DNA of 43,830 nt from DASUPK01 sp035456265. GTDB lineage: Bacteria; Actinomycetota; Thermoleophilia; Solirubrobacterales; 70-9. Every line of letters starts with the position of its first letter. Position 1 is the first letter of the stretch. This document shows, one piece after another, positions 23,140 through 32,153 of the stretch. A model generated the notes under the pieces. It saw nothing but the letters and a program-made list of their open reading frames with translations. It was not told the origin of the DNA and made no database searches. The position numbers and the translations under genes were made by a program. Location: assembly GCA_035456265.1 (NCBI GenBank), contig DATIDP010000141.1:1-43830 (forward strand), in the 5' to 3' direction.

Positions 23140-24345
23140 GTGAGCGTCACCCACAGTCCACGCTCAGGGGCCGTCCCGCTGCGCGATCTCGCCTCCCTTT
23201 ACGACGAGCTGACGGAGGGCCGCGCGATCAGGCTGCGCGTGGAGCAGCTGCTCGAGCGAGCCGCCGCCACGCACCCGAGCCTGGTCCCCGGCCCCGATGA
23301 GGTCGCGGCGGAGCGGCGCCGCGAGCTCCGCGAGCAACATGGCATCGAGCTCGCCCAGGGACGGCTGCTGGCGGCGTGGCTGGCCGACCCCGGCGTTGGG
23401 ACTCATCTCCTGGAGTCGATGCTGAGGCCGAAGCCGGAGTCGGTGGAGCTGCTCCCGGCCTATATCAGGGACGGTCGCGTCGATCTGGGCGTGGCGAGCG
23501 TGGAGCGGCAGGGCGATCTCGGCGTGGTCACGCTGACCCGGCCGGAGCGGCTCAATGCCGAGAACGACGAGACGACCGTCGCGCTCGAGACCGCCGTTGA
23601 CCTCGTTCTGCTCGACTCGGGATCCGAGGCCGGCGTCCTGCGCGGCGGCGTCGTGGACCACCCGCGCTATCGCGGCCGTCGGGTCTTCAGCTCCGGCCTG
23701 GACCTCTCCGAGCTCTACGCCGGACGGCTCTCGTATCTCTTCTTCATGGTCCGCGATCTGGGCTTCGTGACGAAGATGCTGCGGGGCATGGCTCCGCCCG
23801 ACGTGGGCCAGGTGGCGGAGCCAACCACGGCTCCGGAGGGCGGCGACGCGTGGCTCGAGGTGCCCTGGCTGGCCGGGGTCGAGACCTTCGCCATCGGCGG
23901 CGGCGCGCAGCTTCTGCTGGTGATGGACCGGGTGGTGGCCGAGCGCGATGCGCTCCTCAGCCTGCCTGCCAGTCGCGAGGGGATCATCCCCGGCGCGGCC
24001 GCGCTTCGGCTGCCGCGATTCACCGGACTGTCGGTCGCGCGTCGCTCGATCATGTTCGACGAGCAGTGGCCGGCCGAGAGCTCAGAGGGGCGTCTGCTGG
24101 TCGATGAGGTCGTCGAGCGCGATCACGTGGGGGACGCGATCGCCACGGCGGCCGAGCGGTTGCTCCAGATGGGGCCGGTCAGCGTGCTCGCCAACCGCAG
24201 GGCGCTGCGGGCGGCCCAGGAGCCGCTTGACTCCTTTCGCGCCTTCATGTCCACGTACGCGATCGAGCAGGCGCGCTGCCTCACCAGCGAGGCGCTGGTG
24301 AAGAATCTGGAGCGGACCTGGGTCGGGCGCCGGGCCGAGGCCTGA
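23140..24345 (+). CDS. DpgC-like crotonase-fold dioxygenase
   Basis: A 401-residue protein built like DpgC, the cofactor-free enzyme that turns 3,5-dihydroxyphenylacetyl-CoA plus O2 into 3,5-dihydroxyphenylglyoxylate in vancomycin-type pathways. A helical N-terminal domain (about 1-115) precedes a crotonase core. Core features: RPERLNAENDETTVALETAVDLVLLD, GGVVDHPRYRGRRVFSSGLDLSELY, then FAIGGGAQLLLVMDRVVAERDALLSLPASREGIIPGAAALRLPRF. These are DpgC-specific rather than generic hydratase patterns, and the length fits (about 400-440). The partner genes dpgA, dpgB, dpgD and the aminotransferase are not in the window, so the substrate may differ. Start GTG 23140 has a good ribosome binding site. 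The stop overlaps the NRPS start by 1 nt. The assignment is from memory of family motifs. Confidence 0.78.
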   Translation: MSVTHSPRSGAVPLRDLASLYDELTEGRAIRLRVEQLLERAAATHPSLVPGPDEVAAERRRELREQHGIELAQGRLLAAWLADPGVGTHLLESMLRPKPESVELLPAYIRDGRVDLGVASVERQGDLGVVTLTRPERLNAENDETTVALETAVDLVLLDSGSEAGVLRGGVVDHPRYRGRRVFSSGLDLSELYAGRLSYLFFMVRDLGFVTKMLRGMAPPDVGQVAEPTTAPEGGDAWLEVPWLAGVETFAIGGGAQLLLVMDRVVAERDALLSLPASREGIIPGAAALRLPRFTGLSVARRSIMFDEQWPAESSEGRLLVDEVVERDHVGDAIATAAERLLQMGPVSVLANRRALRAAQEPLDSFRAFMSTYAIEQARCLTSEALVKNLERTWVGRRAEA

Positions 24346-27300
24346 TGGAGGGCAGAACGGACGAGCGCGGCGCCGGCTTCGCCGATTCGGACGGGCTGAT
24401 CGCGGCGGCCAACGACACTCGCCGGGCCCTGGATCACGACGAGTCGCTGGATGCGCTGTTCGCGGCGCAGGCCCAGCGCTCGCCCGCCGCCCCGGCGATT
24501 CTCTGGGAGGGCGAGGCCACCGGCTACGGCGGCCTGCTGAGCTGGGCCGACGGCATCGCCGGGCGCCTGCGCGCCGCCGGCGGGGAGACCGGGGACCTCG
24601 TCGGCGTCTGCGGGACCCCCTCTCCCGCTGTGATCGCGGGGGTGCTGGGCATCCTGAGAGCCGGGTGCGCCTACGTTCCGCTCGAGTCTGACTGGCCCGC
24701 GGAGCGCCTCCGTTTCATGGCCCGGGACTGCGGCGTGCGGCTCGTGGTCTGCGACGCCGAGCACGAGAGCCTCGTCACCGGGATCGGACTCGCTCCGATC
24801 AGCGCCGAGGAGCCCTCGCAACCCGCGGATCCGCCGCCGAAGCCCGATCGCGACCCGGGCGACCTCGCGTACGTCCTCTACACCAGCGGCAGCACCGGCG
24901 AGCCGAAAGGCGTCGCGGTCCCACACCGGGCGGTCAACCGCCTGATCTCCGGCGCACCCGACTACGTTGCGCTGGGGGAGGGCGCTCGCTTCCTCTGGCT
25001 CTCACCGCTCACATTCGACGCGTCCGTCATCGAGATCTGGGGGCCGCTCCTGACCGGTGGCGCCATCGTGGTGATGCCCGCCGGCGAGGCCCGACTCGAG
25101 CGGCTCGCCGAGACGATCCGGCGCGACGGCGCGACGGCGGCGCTCTTCATCTCGCCCCAGCTCCACATGGTCGTCGACCGAGATCCGCACGAGCTCGAGG
25201 GACTGCGCCACATCCTCGTCGGCGGCGACGTCCTCTCGGCGGATCACGTCCGGCGGCTGCTCGCGAGCGGCGTGGTCGACGAGGTCGTCCATTGCTACGG
25301 CCCAACCGAGAGCACGCTGTTCGCGACGGTTGACGTCATCCGCGAGGTTCGCGACGACGTGGCCTCGCTCCCGATCGGCAAGCCGATCGCGAATACGACC
25401 TGCCACGTCGTCGATGACGAGCTTCGCCCGCTCCCGGTTGGGGAGGAGGGCGAGCTCCTGATCGGGGGTCTCGGTCTCGCGACGGGCTACATCAACCGGC
25501 CTGAGCTCACGGCGGAGAAGTTCGTGGTGAATCCCTTCTCACCGCCGGGCTCCGGGGAGCGGCTCTACCGGACGGGCGACCTGGCCCGGTGGCGCGAGGA
25601 CGGTCGCCTCGAGTTCGGGGGCCGCATCGACCACCAGGTGAAGATCCGCGGCTACCGGATCGAGCTCGGTGAGATCGAGGCGGTCCTGCGCGACCACGCC
25701 GAGGTCGAGGACTGCGTCGTCGTCGCGCGGGAGGACGAGGCGGGGCACAGGCGCCTCGTCGCGTACCTGACCGGGCCCGAGCGCCCCGACGTAACCGGCC
25801 TGCGCTCCTTCGCCGGCGAGCGCCTGCCCGCATACATGGTCCCGGCGGCGTGGATCTTGCTGGACGAGCTGCCGCTGACCCGGAACAACAAGGTCGATCG
25901 GGCCGCGCTGCCCGATGCCGACGGGGCCGCGGCCGGGGGACCAACCGGTTTGCGCCTGCGCCCCGCCTCGCATCGGCCGCCAGGCGATGAGCTGGAGGGC
26001 CGTATCGCGAGCCTCTTCGGGGACGTTCTCCGCGTCGATGACGTCGGCCGCGACGACGGGTTCTTCGAGCTGGGCGGCGACTCGCTGCTGGTCACCGAGG
26101 TGCTCGCCCGCCTCGGTGAGGAGACCGGCGTACGGCTCCCTCTCGACATCCTGGTGGATGCCCCGACGCCGGCGACGCTCGCCGCCGCGATCGAGCGGGC
26201 CCGAGCGAGATCGTCCGAGCACGCCCTTCCGCCGCTGGTGCCCCAGCCGCGGACGGAGGAGGCGCCGCTGTCCGTCTCCCAGGAGCAGATCTGCTTCCTC
26301 AACGACCTCGACCCGACCTCGGTCGCGTACCAGTTCCAGGCCATCGTCTGGCTGCAGGGGGAGCTCGACCCTGAGGCGCTCGAGCGTGCCCTCGGCGGGA
26401 TCGTCGCCCGGCATGAGATCTGGCGGAGCACTTTCCAGCGCCGGGACGGACGGTGGAGGGCCCGGATTCACGAGCCGTTCCCGGTCGACCTCGACCCCAA
26501 GGACCTGAGCGACGCTCCCGATCCCGATGCGACCCTCGCCGCCCTCGCCGACGCCCAGTTCCGCCGGCGGATCCCGATCGACGAGCTGCCGCTGGTCCGC
26601 TGGCGCCTGGTGAGGCTGGGGCCGACCCGGCACGCCCTCCTCCATCAGGAGCACCACCTCGTTCACGACGGCTGGTCGATGATGGTGTTCGTCCGGGAGC
26701 TGCGCGAGCTCTACGCCGCCGAGATCATCGGCGAGGCACACCAGCTTCGGCCGATGACGCTGCAGTTCAGGGACTTCGCGGTCTGGCAGCGCGCGCTGCT
26801 CGAGACGGAGATCGCCGATCGGCAGCTCGCCTATTGGCGCGAGCGCCTGGCGGACCCGCCGGACCCGATGGAGCTGCCCTACGACCGGTCCCGTCCCGCC
26901 CGGCAGACATTCCGGGGGGATCAGGAGGTCGTCGACGTGCCGGGGGAGGTGGCGGAGAGGATGCGGGAGTTCGCGCGTTCGGAGGGCGTCACACCGTTCA
27001 TGACGATGTTGGCGGCTTTCTACGTGCTGCTGGACCGCTACAGCGGCGCGGGCGAGGTGATCGTCGGCTCCGGCATGGCCAACCGGCGCCTGCGCGAGCT
27101 CGACGCGATGCTGGGCATGTTCATCAACACCGTCGCCCTCCGGGTGGACCTCAGCGACGACCCGACGGTGAGCGAGCTGCTCGGCCGGGTGCGGGTGGCC
27201 GTGCTCGAGGCCCAGGAGAACCAGGACGTCCCCTTCCCGCGGGTGGTCGAGGCGGTGGCGCCGGCGCGCAGCTCGAGCCACACGCCGCTCTACCAGACGC

Positions 27301-30227
27301 TGTTCTCCATCGCGGACGCTCCGCTCCCCGACCTCGAAGCGAGGGGACTGAGAATCGATCCCGACGAGACACCCGGGAATGGCTCCGCCAAGGCCGAGGT
27401 CAACGTCGTCGTGGTCAATCACGAAGGCCGCGGCGAGACCCCGGCCGCGCCGACGATCATCTGGGAGTACAACGGGGACCTCTTCTCGGCCGCCACCGCC
27501 CGGCGCATGGTGGGCGACTACTGCCGCGTCCTGGAGGCGCTGGTCTCCGAGCCGAGTGCACGCACCTCGACGATCTCACTGCTGGCCGACGACGAGCGCC
27601 GCCGGCTGCTGGTCGAGTGGAACGACACGGCGGCCGATTACCCGCGGGACGCGACCATCGACCGGGTCTTCGCCGGGGTCGCTCGGCGTGCCCCCGAGGC
27701 GATCGCGGTCACGAGCGATGGCGACTCGCTGACCTACGCCGAGCTCGACCGGCGCTCGAACCGCCTCGCGCGCCACCTCCGGGCGCGTGGCATCGAGCCC
27801 GGGTCTCGGGTTGGGATCTCGACCGAGCGCGCGCCGGAGATGGTGGTCGGGCTCCTCGGGATCCTCAAGGCGGGCGCCGCCTACGTTCCGCTCGACCCGA
27901 GCGAACCGGACGAGCGCCGCGATTTCGCCAGGCGAGACGCCGGGATCTCGGTGGTGCTCGACCCGCAGTCGCTCCGCGACCCGGCCATCGCGAGCGAGAG
28001 CGACGCGCCGGTCGAAGCCCCGGTCTCGGCGGCCGACGAGGCCTACGTGATGTACACGTCCGGCTCGACCGGACAGCCGAAGGGGGTCATGGTCAGCCAT
28101 CGCAACGTCGTCCGCCTGGTCAGGGGACAGTGCTATGCGGACTTCGGGGCCGACGAGGTCTTCCTCCAGATGGCGCCGCTCGCCTTCGACGCCTCGACCT
28201 TCGAGATCTGGGGCGCGCTGCTGCACGGCGCGCGCCTTGTCCTCTATCCGGCCGGCGCGATCGACCTCACCGAGCTCCGGGCGACCCTCCGGCGACACGG
28301 GGTCACCACCCTCTGGCTCACCGCCGGCCTCTTCCACCAGGTCGTCGACACGGACGTGGACTCGCTGAGCGGCCTTCGCCAACTGCTCGCGGGAGGTGAC
28401 GCGCTGCTGCCCGACAGGGTGTCCCGCGCGATGCGGGCGCTGCCCGGAGTCAGGCTGGTGAACGGCTACGGGCCGACCGAGGCCACGACGTTCTCCTGTT
28501 GCTTCGATGCCACATCCGGCGTCGCCTTCGACGACTCGGTGCCGATCGGCCGGCCGATCGCGAACACGTCCGCATACGTGCTCGACGACCGGCTCGAGCC
28601 CGTGCCGGTCGGTGTCCCCGGCGAGCTCTACATCGGCGGTGACGGCGTGGCACTCGGCTACCTGAACGAGCGCGAGCTGACGGCCGAGCGCTTCATCGAG
28701 AGCCCCTTCGGCGAGGGGCGGCTCTATCGGACCGGCGACATGGTCCGCTGGCGCCCCGACCGCCAGCTCGAGTTCCTGGGCCGCGAGGACCTCCAGGTCA
28801 AGGTCCGTGGCTTCCGCGTCGAGCCGGGGGAGGTGGAGGCCGCGCTCGTCGATCATCCCGGCGTCCGCGAGGCCGCGGTGGTCGCACCCGCTGACGCCAA
28901 CGGCGATCGCCGAATGATCGCCTTCGTCGTCGCCGAGCAGGGAATCGGAGAGGAGGAGCTGCGCTCCCACGTCGCGGCGAAGCTGCCGCCCTACATGGTG
29001 CCCTCGACCTTCGCGCCGGTCGAGCGGCTGCCGGTGACCCCGAATGGCAAGGTCGATCGGGGGGCCCTGGCGGACCGGGCGACGCGGGCCGACCTTTCGC
29101 GTGCATCCGCACCGCAGCAGGAAGAGGAGGACGCTCCCGGGCAGCCTGGAGGCACGCAGGCCCTGATCGCCGGGATCTGGGCGGAGGTCCTGGGAGTCGA
29201 GAGCGCGGGGCCCGACGACGACTTCTTCGCCTCGGGCGGTCATTCGCTGCTGGCGATGAGGCTGATCCACGACGTCAACGAGGCCTGTGACGTGGAGCTG
29301 ACAGTGCGGTCGCTGCTCGTGGAGCCGACGCTGGGCGCGCTCGTCCGCGAGGTCGAGCGGGCGGGTGGCAGCGCCGTCCCGCCGACTCGGGCGGAGGCGG
29401 AGCCGGCGACCGAGGGGCACCCCCCGCTGGTGCCGATCCGGCCGGAGGGGTACCTGCCTCCGCTGTTCCTGGTTGCGGGCGGAATGGGCGGTGAGCAGGA
29501 GCTGCTCGTCTACGCGCGGCTGACCCGGTACCTGAACCCCGAGCAGCCCTTCTACGGTCTCCGAGCCCGGGGGGTCGACGACCTCGTTGAGCCCCACCAG
29601 AGCGTCGAGGCGATGGCGGCGGAGCATCTCGAGGAGATCCGCAAGGTCCAGCCGCGTGGGCCGTACTACATCAGCGGCAGCTGCGTGGGCGGCGTGGTTG
29701 CCTACGAGCTCGCGCAGCAGCTCCGTGCGGACGGCGAAGAGGTCCCCATCCTGGTCCTGATCGACAGCAACTACCCCACGCGGCCGCGCATGATCCGGAA
29801 CCAGGTCCTCAACCTCTGGAAGGACACGCTGCCGCCGGGGGTCGCGCGCCCAGGCGGCCTCCGCGGGATGGCCGCACGCGCCCAGGACCGGGCTAGGGTG
29901 CTGTTCTCACCGACCGAGGAGCAGCGCATCGGGATGCGCCGCTCGGCGATCGGCAATCGCTACCTGCGTCGCATCCTGCGCTACCGCCCCGAACCCTATG
30001 AGGGAAAGCTGGTCTTCCTCGCCTGCGAGGAGCGGGAGGTGAAGGACGCGGCGCGGGTGTGGAAGGACGTCGCGGCCGGCGGCCTTGAGGTTCGCTACCT
30101 GCCGGGTGACCACTACACGCACCTCCGAGACCATGCGGCGGCAACCGCCGCCACCCTCGACGACTGCCTGCGGCGGGCTCGGGACCAGGGCGACGGCGGC
30201 GCGAACGGAGGAGCGCCTCGGAGATGA
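24345..30227 (+). CDS. Two-module nonribosomal peptide synthetase (A-PCP-C-A-PCP-TE)
   Basis: A 1960-residue assembly line. A1, about 35-525 (YTSGSTGEPKGV, YRTGDLARW, NNKVDR). PCP1, about 548-618, carrier Ser580 in ELGGDSL. C, about 640-1075, active site HHLVHDG at 770-776. A2, about 1105-1580. PCP2, about 1605-1672, Ser1634 in ASGGHSL. TE, about 1693-1945. Specificity residues: A1 reads D-A-I-L-L-G-C-L-F-K (225, 226, 229, 267, 291, 293, 317, 325, 326, 516), unknown to me. A2 reads D-A-F-W-L-G-G-T-F-K (1282 onward), one step from the classical Val code. The TE nucleophile position in GSCVG is Cys1780, with Asp1807 and His1923 completing the triad. There is no epimerase, methylation or starter C domain, so a dipeptide is expected. 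ATG 24345 overlaps the dpgC-like stop; the stop overlaps the PPTase start (ATGA). Confidence 0.97.
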   Translation: MEGRTDERGAGFADSDGLIAAANDTRRALDHDESLDALFAAQAQRSPAAPAILWEGEATGYGGLLSWADGIAGRLRAAGGETGDLVGVCGTPSPAVIAGVLGILRAGCAYVPLESDWPAERLRFMARDCGVRLVVCDAEHESLVTGIGLAPISAEEPSQPADPPPKPDRDPGDLAYVLYTSGSTGEPKGVAVPHRAVNRLISGAPDYVALGEGARFLWLSPLTFDASVIEIWGPLLTGGAIVVMPAGEARLERLAETIRRDGATAALFISPQLHMVVDRDPHELEGLRHILVGGDVLSADHVRRLLASGVVDEVVHCYGPTESTLFATVDVIREVRDDVASLPIGKPIANTTCHVVDDELRPLPVGEEGELLIGGLGLATGYINRPELTAEKFVVNPFSPPGSGERLYRTGDLARWREDGRLEFGGRIDHQVKIRGYRIELGEIEAVLRDHAEVEDCVVVAREDEAGHRRLVAYLTGPERPDVTGLRSFAGERLPAYMVPAAWILLDELPLTRNNKVDRAALPDADGAAAGGPTGLRLRPASHRPPGDELEGRIASLFGDVLRVDDVGRDDGFFELGGDSLLVTEVLARLGEETGVRLPLDILVDAPTPATLAAAIERARARSSEHALPPLVPQPRTEEAPLSVSQEQICFLNDLDPTSVAYQFQAIVWLQGELDPEALERALGGIVARHEIWRSTFQRRDGRWRARIHEPFPVDLDPKDLSDAPDPDATLAALADAQFRRRIPIDELPLVRWRLVRLGPTRHALLHQEHHLVHDGWSMMVFVRELRELYAAEIIGEAHQLRPMTLQFRDFAVWQRALLETEIADRQLAYWRERLADPPDPMELPYDRSRPARQTFRGDQEVVDVPGEVAERMREFARSEGVTPFMTMLAAFYVLLDRYSGAGEVIVGSGMANRRLRELDAMLGMFINTVALRVDLSDDPTVSELLGRVRVAVLEAQENQDVPFPRVVEAVAPARSSSHTPLYQTLFSIADAPLPDLEARGLRIDPDETPGNGSAKAEVNVVVVNHEGRGETPAAPTIIWEYNGDLFSAATARRMVGDYCRVLEALVSEPSARTSTISLLADDERRRLLVEWNDTAADYPRDATIDRVFAGVARRAPEAIAVTSDGDSLTYAELDRRSNRLARHLRARGIEPGSRVGISTERAPEMVVGLLGILKAGAAYVPLDPSEPDERRDFARRDAGISVVLDPQSLRDPAIASESDAPVEAPVSAADEAYVMYTSGSTGQPKGVMVSHRNVVRLVRGQCYADFGADEVFLQMAPLAFDASTFEIWGALLHGARLVLYPAGAIDLTELRATLRRHGVTTLWLTAGLFHQVVDTDVDSLSGLRQLLAGGDALLPDRVSRAMRALPGVRLVNGYGPTEATTFSCCFDATSGVAFDDSVPIGRPIANTSAYVLDDRLEPVPVGVPGELYIGGDGVALGYLNERELTAERFIESPFGEGRLYRTGDMVRWRPDRQLEFLGREDLQVKVRGFRVEPGEVEAALVDHPGVREAAVVAPADANGDRRMIAFVVAEQGIGEEELRSHVAAKLPPYMVPSTFAPVERLPVTPNGKVDRGALADRATRADLSRASAPQQEEEDAPGQPGGTQALIAGIWAEVLGVESAGPDDDFFASGGHSLLAMRLIHDVNEACDVELTVRSLLVEPTLGALVREVERAGGSAVPPTRAEAEPATEGHPPLVPIRPEGYLPPLFLVAGGMGGEQELLVYARLTRYLNPEQPFYGLRARGVDDLVEPHQSVEAMAAEHLEEIRKVQPRGPYYISGSCVGGVVAYELAQQLRADGEEVPILVLIDSNYPTRPRMIRNQVLNLWKDTLPPGVARPGGLRGMAARAQDRARVLFSPTEEQRIGMRRSAIGNRYLRRILRYRPEPYEGKLVFLACEEREVKDAARVWKDVAAGGLEVRYLPGDHYTHLRDHAAATAATLDDCLRRARDQGDGGANGGAPRR

Positions 30228-30835
30228 CGGACGACGGCGTGACGATTCACTGGGGCCACCTCGACGGTCGCGACGCGAACCGCTTCGAGCCGCTGCTCGC
30301 AGCCGACGAGCGCGACCGCGCCGCCTCGTTCAAGTTCGCGCGGGACGGGGAGCGGTACGTGATCGCTCGCGGTCTCCTGCGGGGACTGCTCGCCGAGCGC
30401 CTCGCTGAGGGCCCGGCGCGGATTCGCTTCGCCTACGGGGAACGCGGCAAGCCGCGACTCGCCCAGGGCTCCGGGTTGCGCTTCAACCTCTCCCATTCGC
30501 ACGGGGTCGTGGCGATCGCGCTCTGCGAGGGCCGAGAGGTCGGCGTCGACGTCGAGGCGCGGCACGACCGCCTCCGCATCGAGTCGATCGCGCGCCGCTT
30601 TCTGCCGCCCCAGGTGGTGAGCGAGATGGAGGGGACCGGCGCGGACCGGTCGCGTGAGTTCTTCCGCGCCTGGGTGCGCCAGGAGGCCTACGCGAAGGGG
30701 CGCGGCGCAGGGCTGGAGCTGCTCGGGGAGCAGCCGGAGGGCTGGTCGATCGCGGACCTCGATCTGCTCGAAGGGTTCGCGGCCGCGGTCGCCGTGGAGG
30801 GGCCCCCGGTGCAGGTCGGCACGAGGCAGATATAA
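30224..30835 (+). CDS. Sfp-type 4'-phosphopantetheinyl transferase
   Basis: A 203-residue enzyme that loads the phosphopantetheine arm of CoA onto the carrier serines of the adjacent NRPS. Motifs: RGKPRL at 74-79, FNLSHSHG at 87-94, VGVDVE at 106-111 with Mg ligands Asp109 and Glu111, and FFRAWVRQEAYAKGRGAGL. In the last motif the usual WxxKE reads W150-VR-Q153-E154, so the first lysine is replaced by glutamine while the glutamate and the later lysine (158) remain. The protein is a little shorter than Sfp (about 224). ATG 30224 overlaps the NRPS stop by 4 nt, so expression is coupled and roughly matched to its substrate. The NRPS is the obvious partner. Confidence 0.93.
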   Translation: MTDDGVTIHWGHLDGRDANRFEPLLAADERDRAASFKFARDGERYVIARGLLRGLLAERLAEGPARIRFAYGERGKPRLAQGSGLRFNLSHSHGVVAIALCEGREVGVDVEARHDRLRIESIARRFLPPQVVSEMEGTGADRSREFFRAWVRQEAYAKGRGAGLELLGEQPEGWSIADLDLLEGFAAAVAVEGPPVQVGTRQI

Positions 30836-30849
30836 CGAGGAGGCAGGCA

Positions 30850-32142
30850 ATGCCGATACGAGAGATCCCGCGCACGAAGATGCCGAGCCGGGAGGACTTC
30901 CTCCGCGACTTCGCCTATCACCGCGAGCCGGTCGTGATCACCGACCTGTTCGCGGGGCAGGAGGTCTCGGAGGTCAAGACGGTCGAGGACGCGGTGCGCG
31001 TCTGGGGCGACGTCGGCCTTGTGGTCCAGGAGGAGTACACCAGTGCCGAGGGCAAGGCCGCCCCCGCGGAGCCGAGGGTCATGTCGCTGCGGGACTACGT
31101 CGACTTCTCGCGGTCGAACCCCTCGACCCGCCTCTGCTGCACCGAGTACGACACGCCCGCTCACGTGCTCGCCTCCTTCGAGCTCCCCGATATCTGCCAG
31201 GTCACCCACCCCGGCGAGGAGATCCTCGGCCTGCCCAAGAAGTACGGCGACTACGACCTGGTGACCGCGATCTTCCTGGCGAACGCGGGCAACGTCGGCC
31301 ACCTGCACTTCGACGGTGACCAACGCGACGTCATCCTCCACCAGGTCTATGGCCGAAAGCGCGTCGTCCTCTTCCCGCCGGCTGCCGCCAAGCACCTCCG
31401 GACGCTGGACGGCCCCTACTCGCGCCCCTCGCTGGCGGGGGTCTATCTGGAGGACATGAGCCTCGAGGAGAAGCTCGACTGGGTCGAGCGCGCCGGCGGG
31501 TACCACACGGTCCTCGAGCCGGGAGAGACGGTCTACATACCGATGCTGATGTGGCATCACCTCGAGTACATGGATGACGCCATGTCGTTCAACTACCGCT
31601 TCGGCCGCACGCGCTACGGGCGCTTCCTCTCGGTCGACAACTTCCACCGCGACCCGTACATCCAGAACGTCGCGGCGAAGATGGTCGGGCCGGAGGACGT
31701 ATTGCGCAACTTCGAGCCGGTGGTCGACGAGATCGCCACCGCCTACGTCCAACCAGCCACCGACGTGCAGGAAAAGGTGAGGGAGGTGCGCGCCCTGTTC
31801 CGGCGTCTCTGCGCCGAGGTCTCGCCGGAGGCCGATCCGGAGGCGCTCTGCCCGCCCGAGCGCGAGGAGGAGCAGGTCGCACGGATCGCCCAGGGGAACG
31901 ACATGAAGGGGGGCCTCAAGTACGAGGACCCCGCGCTGATCGCCCGGACCCGTCCCACCGGAGGGGTCGATGAGCGGCAGAGGGAGATGCTCGAGAGCGG
32001 CGCCCGGCGCGCCGGCTACCCGGACGAGGTGATGCGGACGGTCCTGCGCAACCGGCTCGGTAAGGAAGACGTCGACGAGCTGACCAAGGCAGAGGCGGCG
32101 CAGCTGGTCGCCTATCTGGCCAGTCCCGGCGCAGCCTGGTAG
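30850..32142 (+). CDS. FIH/JmjC-like cupin (Fe(II)/2-oxoglutarate) hydroxylase
   Basis: A 430-residue putative dioxygenase. The double-stranded beta-helix core (about 95-260) contains the metal motif HFD at 153-155 in NVGHLHFDGDQRD, followed by HQVYGRKRVVLFPP, and the distal histidine in YIPMLMWHHLEYM (His237). Order and context match the asparaginyl hydroxylase FIH and bacterial cupin_8 proteins, including the VYIPxxxWHH strand. The early part (RDFAYHREPVVITDLF) fits the same family. A C-terminal extension of about 150 residues is helical and charged and has no clear match. ATG 30850 has a strong ribosome binding site (GAGGAGG). In this operon a tailoring hydroxylation of a carrier-bound or released amino acid is likely; the site is unknown. 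Confidence 0.87.
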   Translation: MPIREIPRTKMPSREDFLRDFAYHREPVVITDLFAGQEVSEVKTVEDAVRVWGDVGLVVQEEYTSAEGKAAPAEPRVMSLRDYVDFSRSNPSTRLCCTEYDTPAHVLASFELPDICQVTHPGEEILGLPKKYGDYDLVTAIFLANAGNVGHLHFDGDQRDVILHQVYGRKRVVLFPPAAAKHLRTLDGPYSRPSLAGVYLEDMSLEEKLDWVERAGGYHTVLEPGETVYIPMLMWHHLEYMDDAMSFNYRFGRTRYGRFLSVDNFHRDPYIQNVAAKMVGPEDVLRNFEPVVDEIATAYVQPATDVQEKVREVRALFRRLCAEVSPEADPEALCPPEREEEQVARIAQGNDMKGGLKYEDPALIARTRPTGGVDERQREMLESGARRAGYPDEVMRTVLRNRLGKEDVDELTKAEAAQLVAYLASPGAAW

Positions 32143-32153
32143 CGCCGAACGGA

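Noticed and set aside
24345..30227. A starter condensation or epimerase domain in the NRPS
   Set aside because: Only one HHxxxDG motif (770-776) is present; the protein begins directly with an adenylation domain and the C domain is followed by A2, so there is no second C/E domain.
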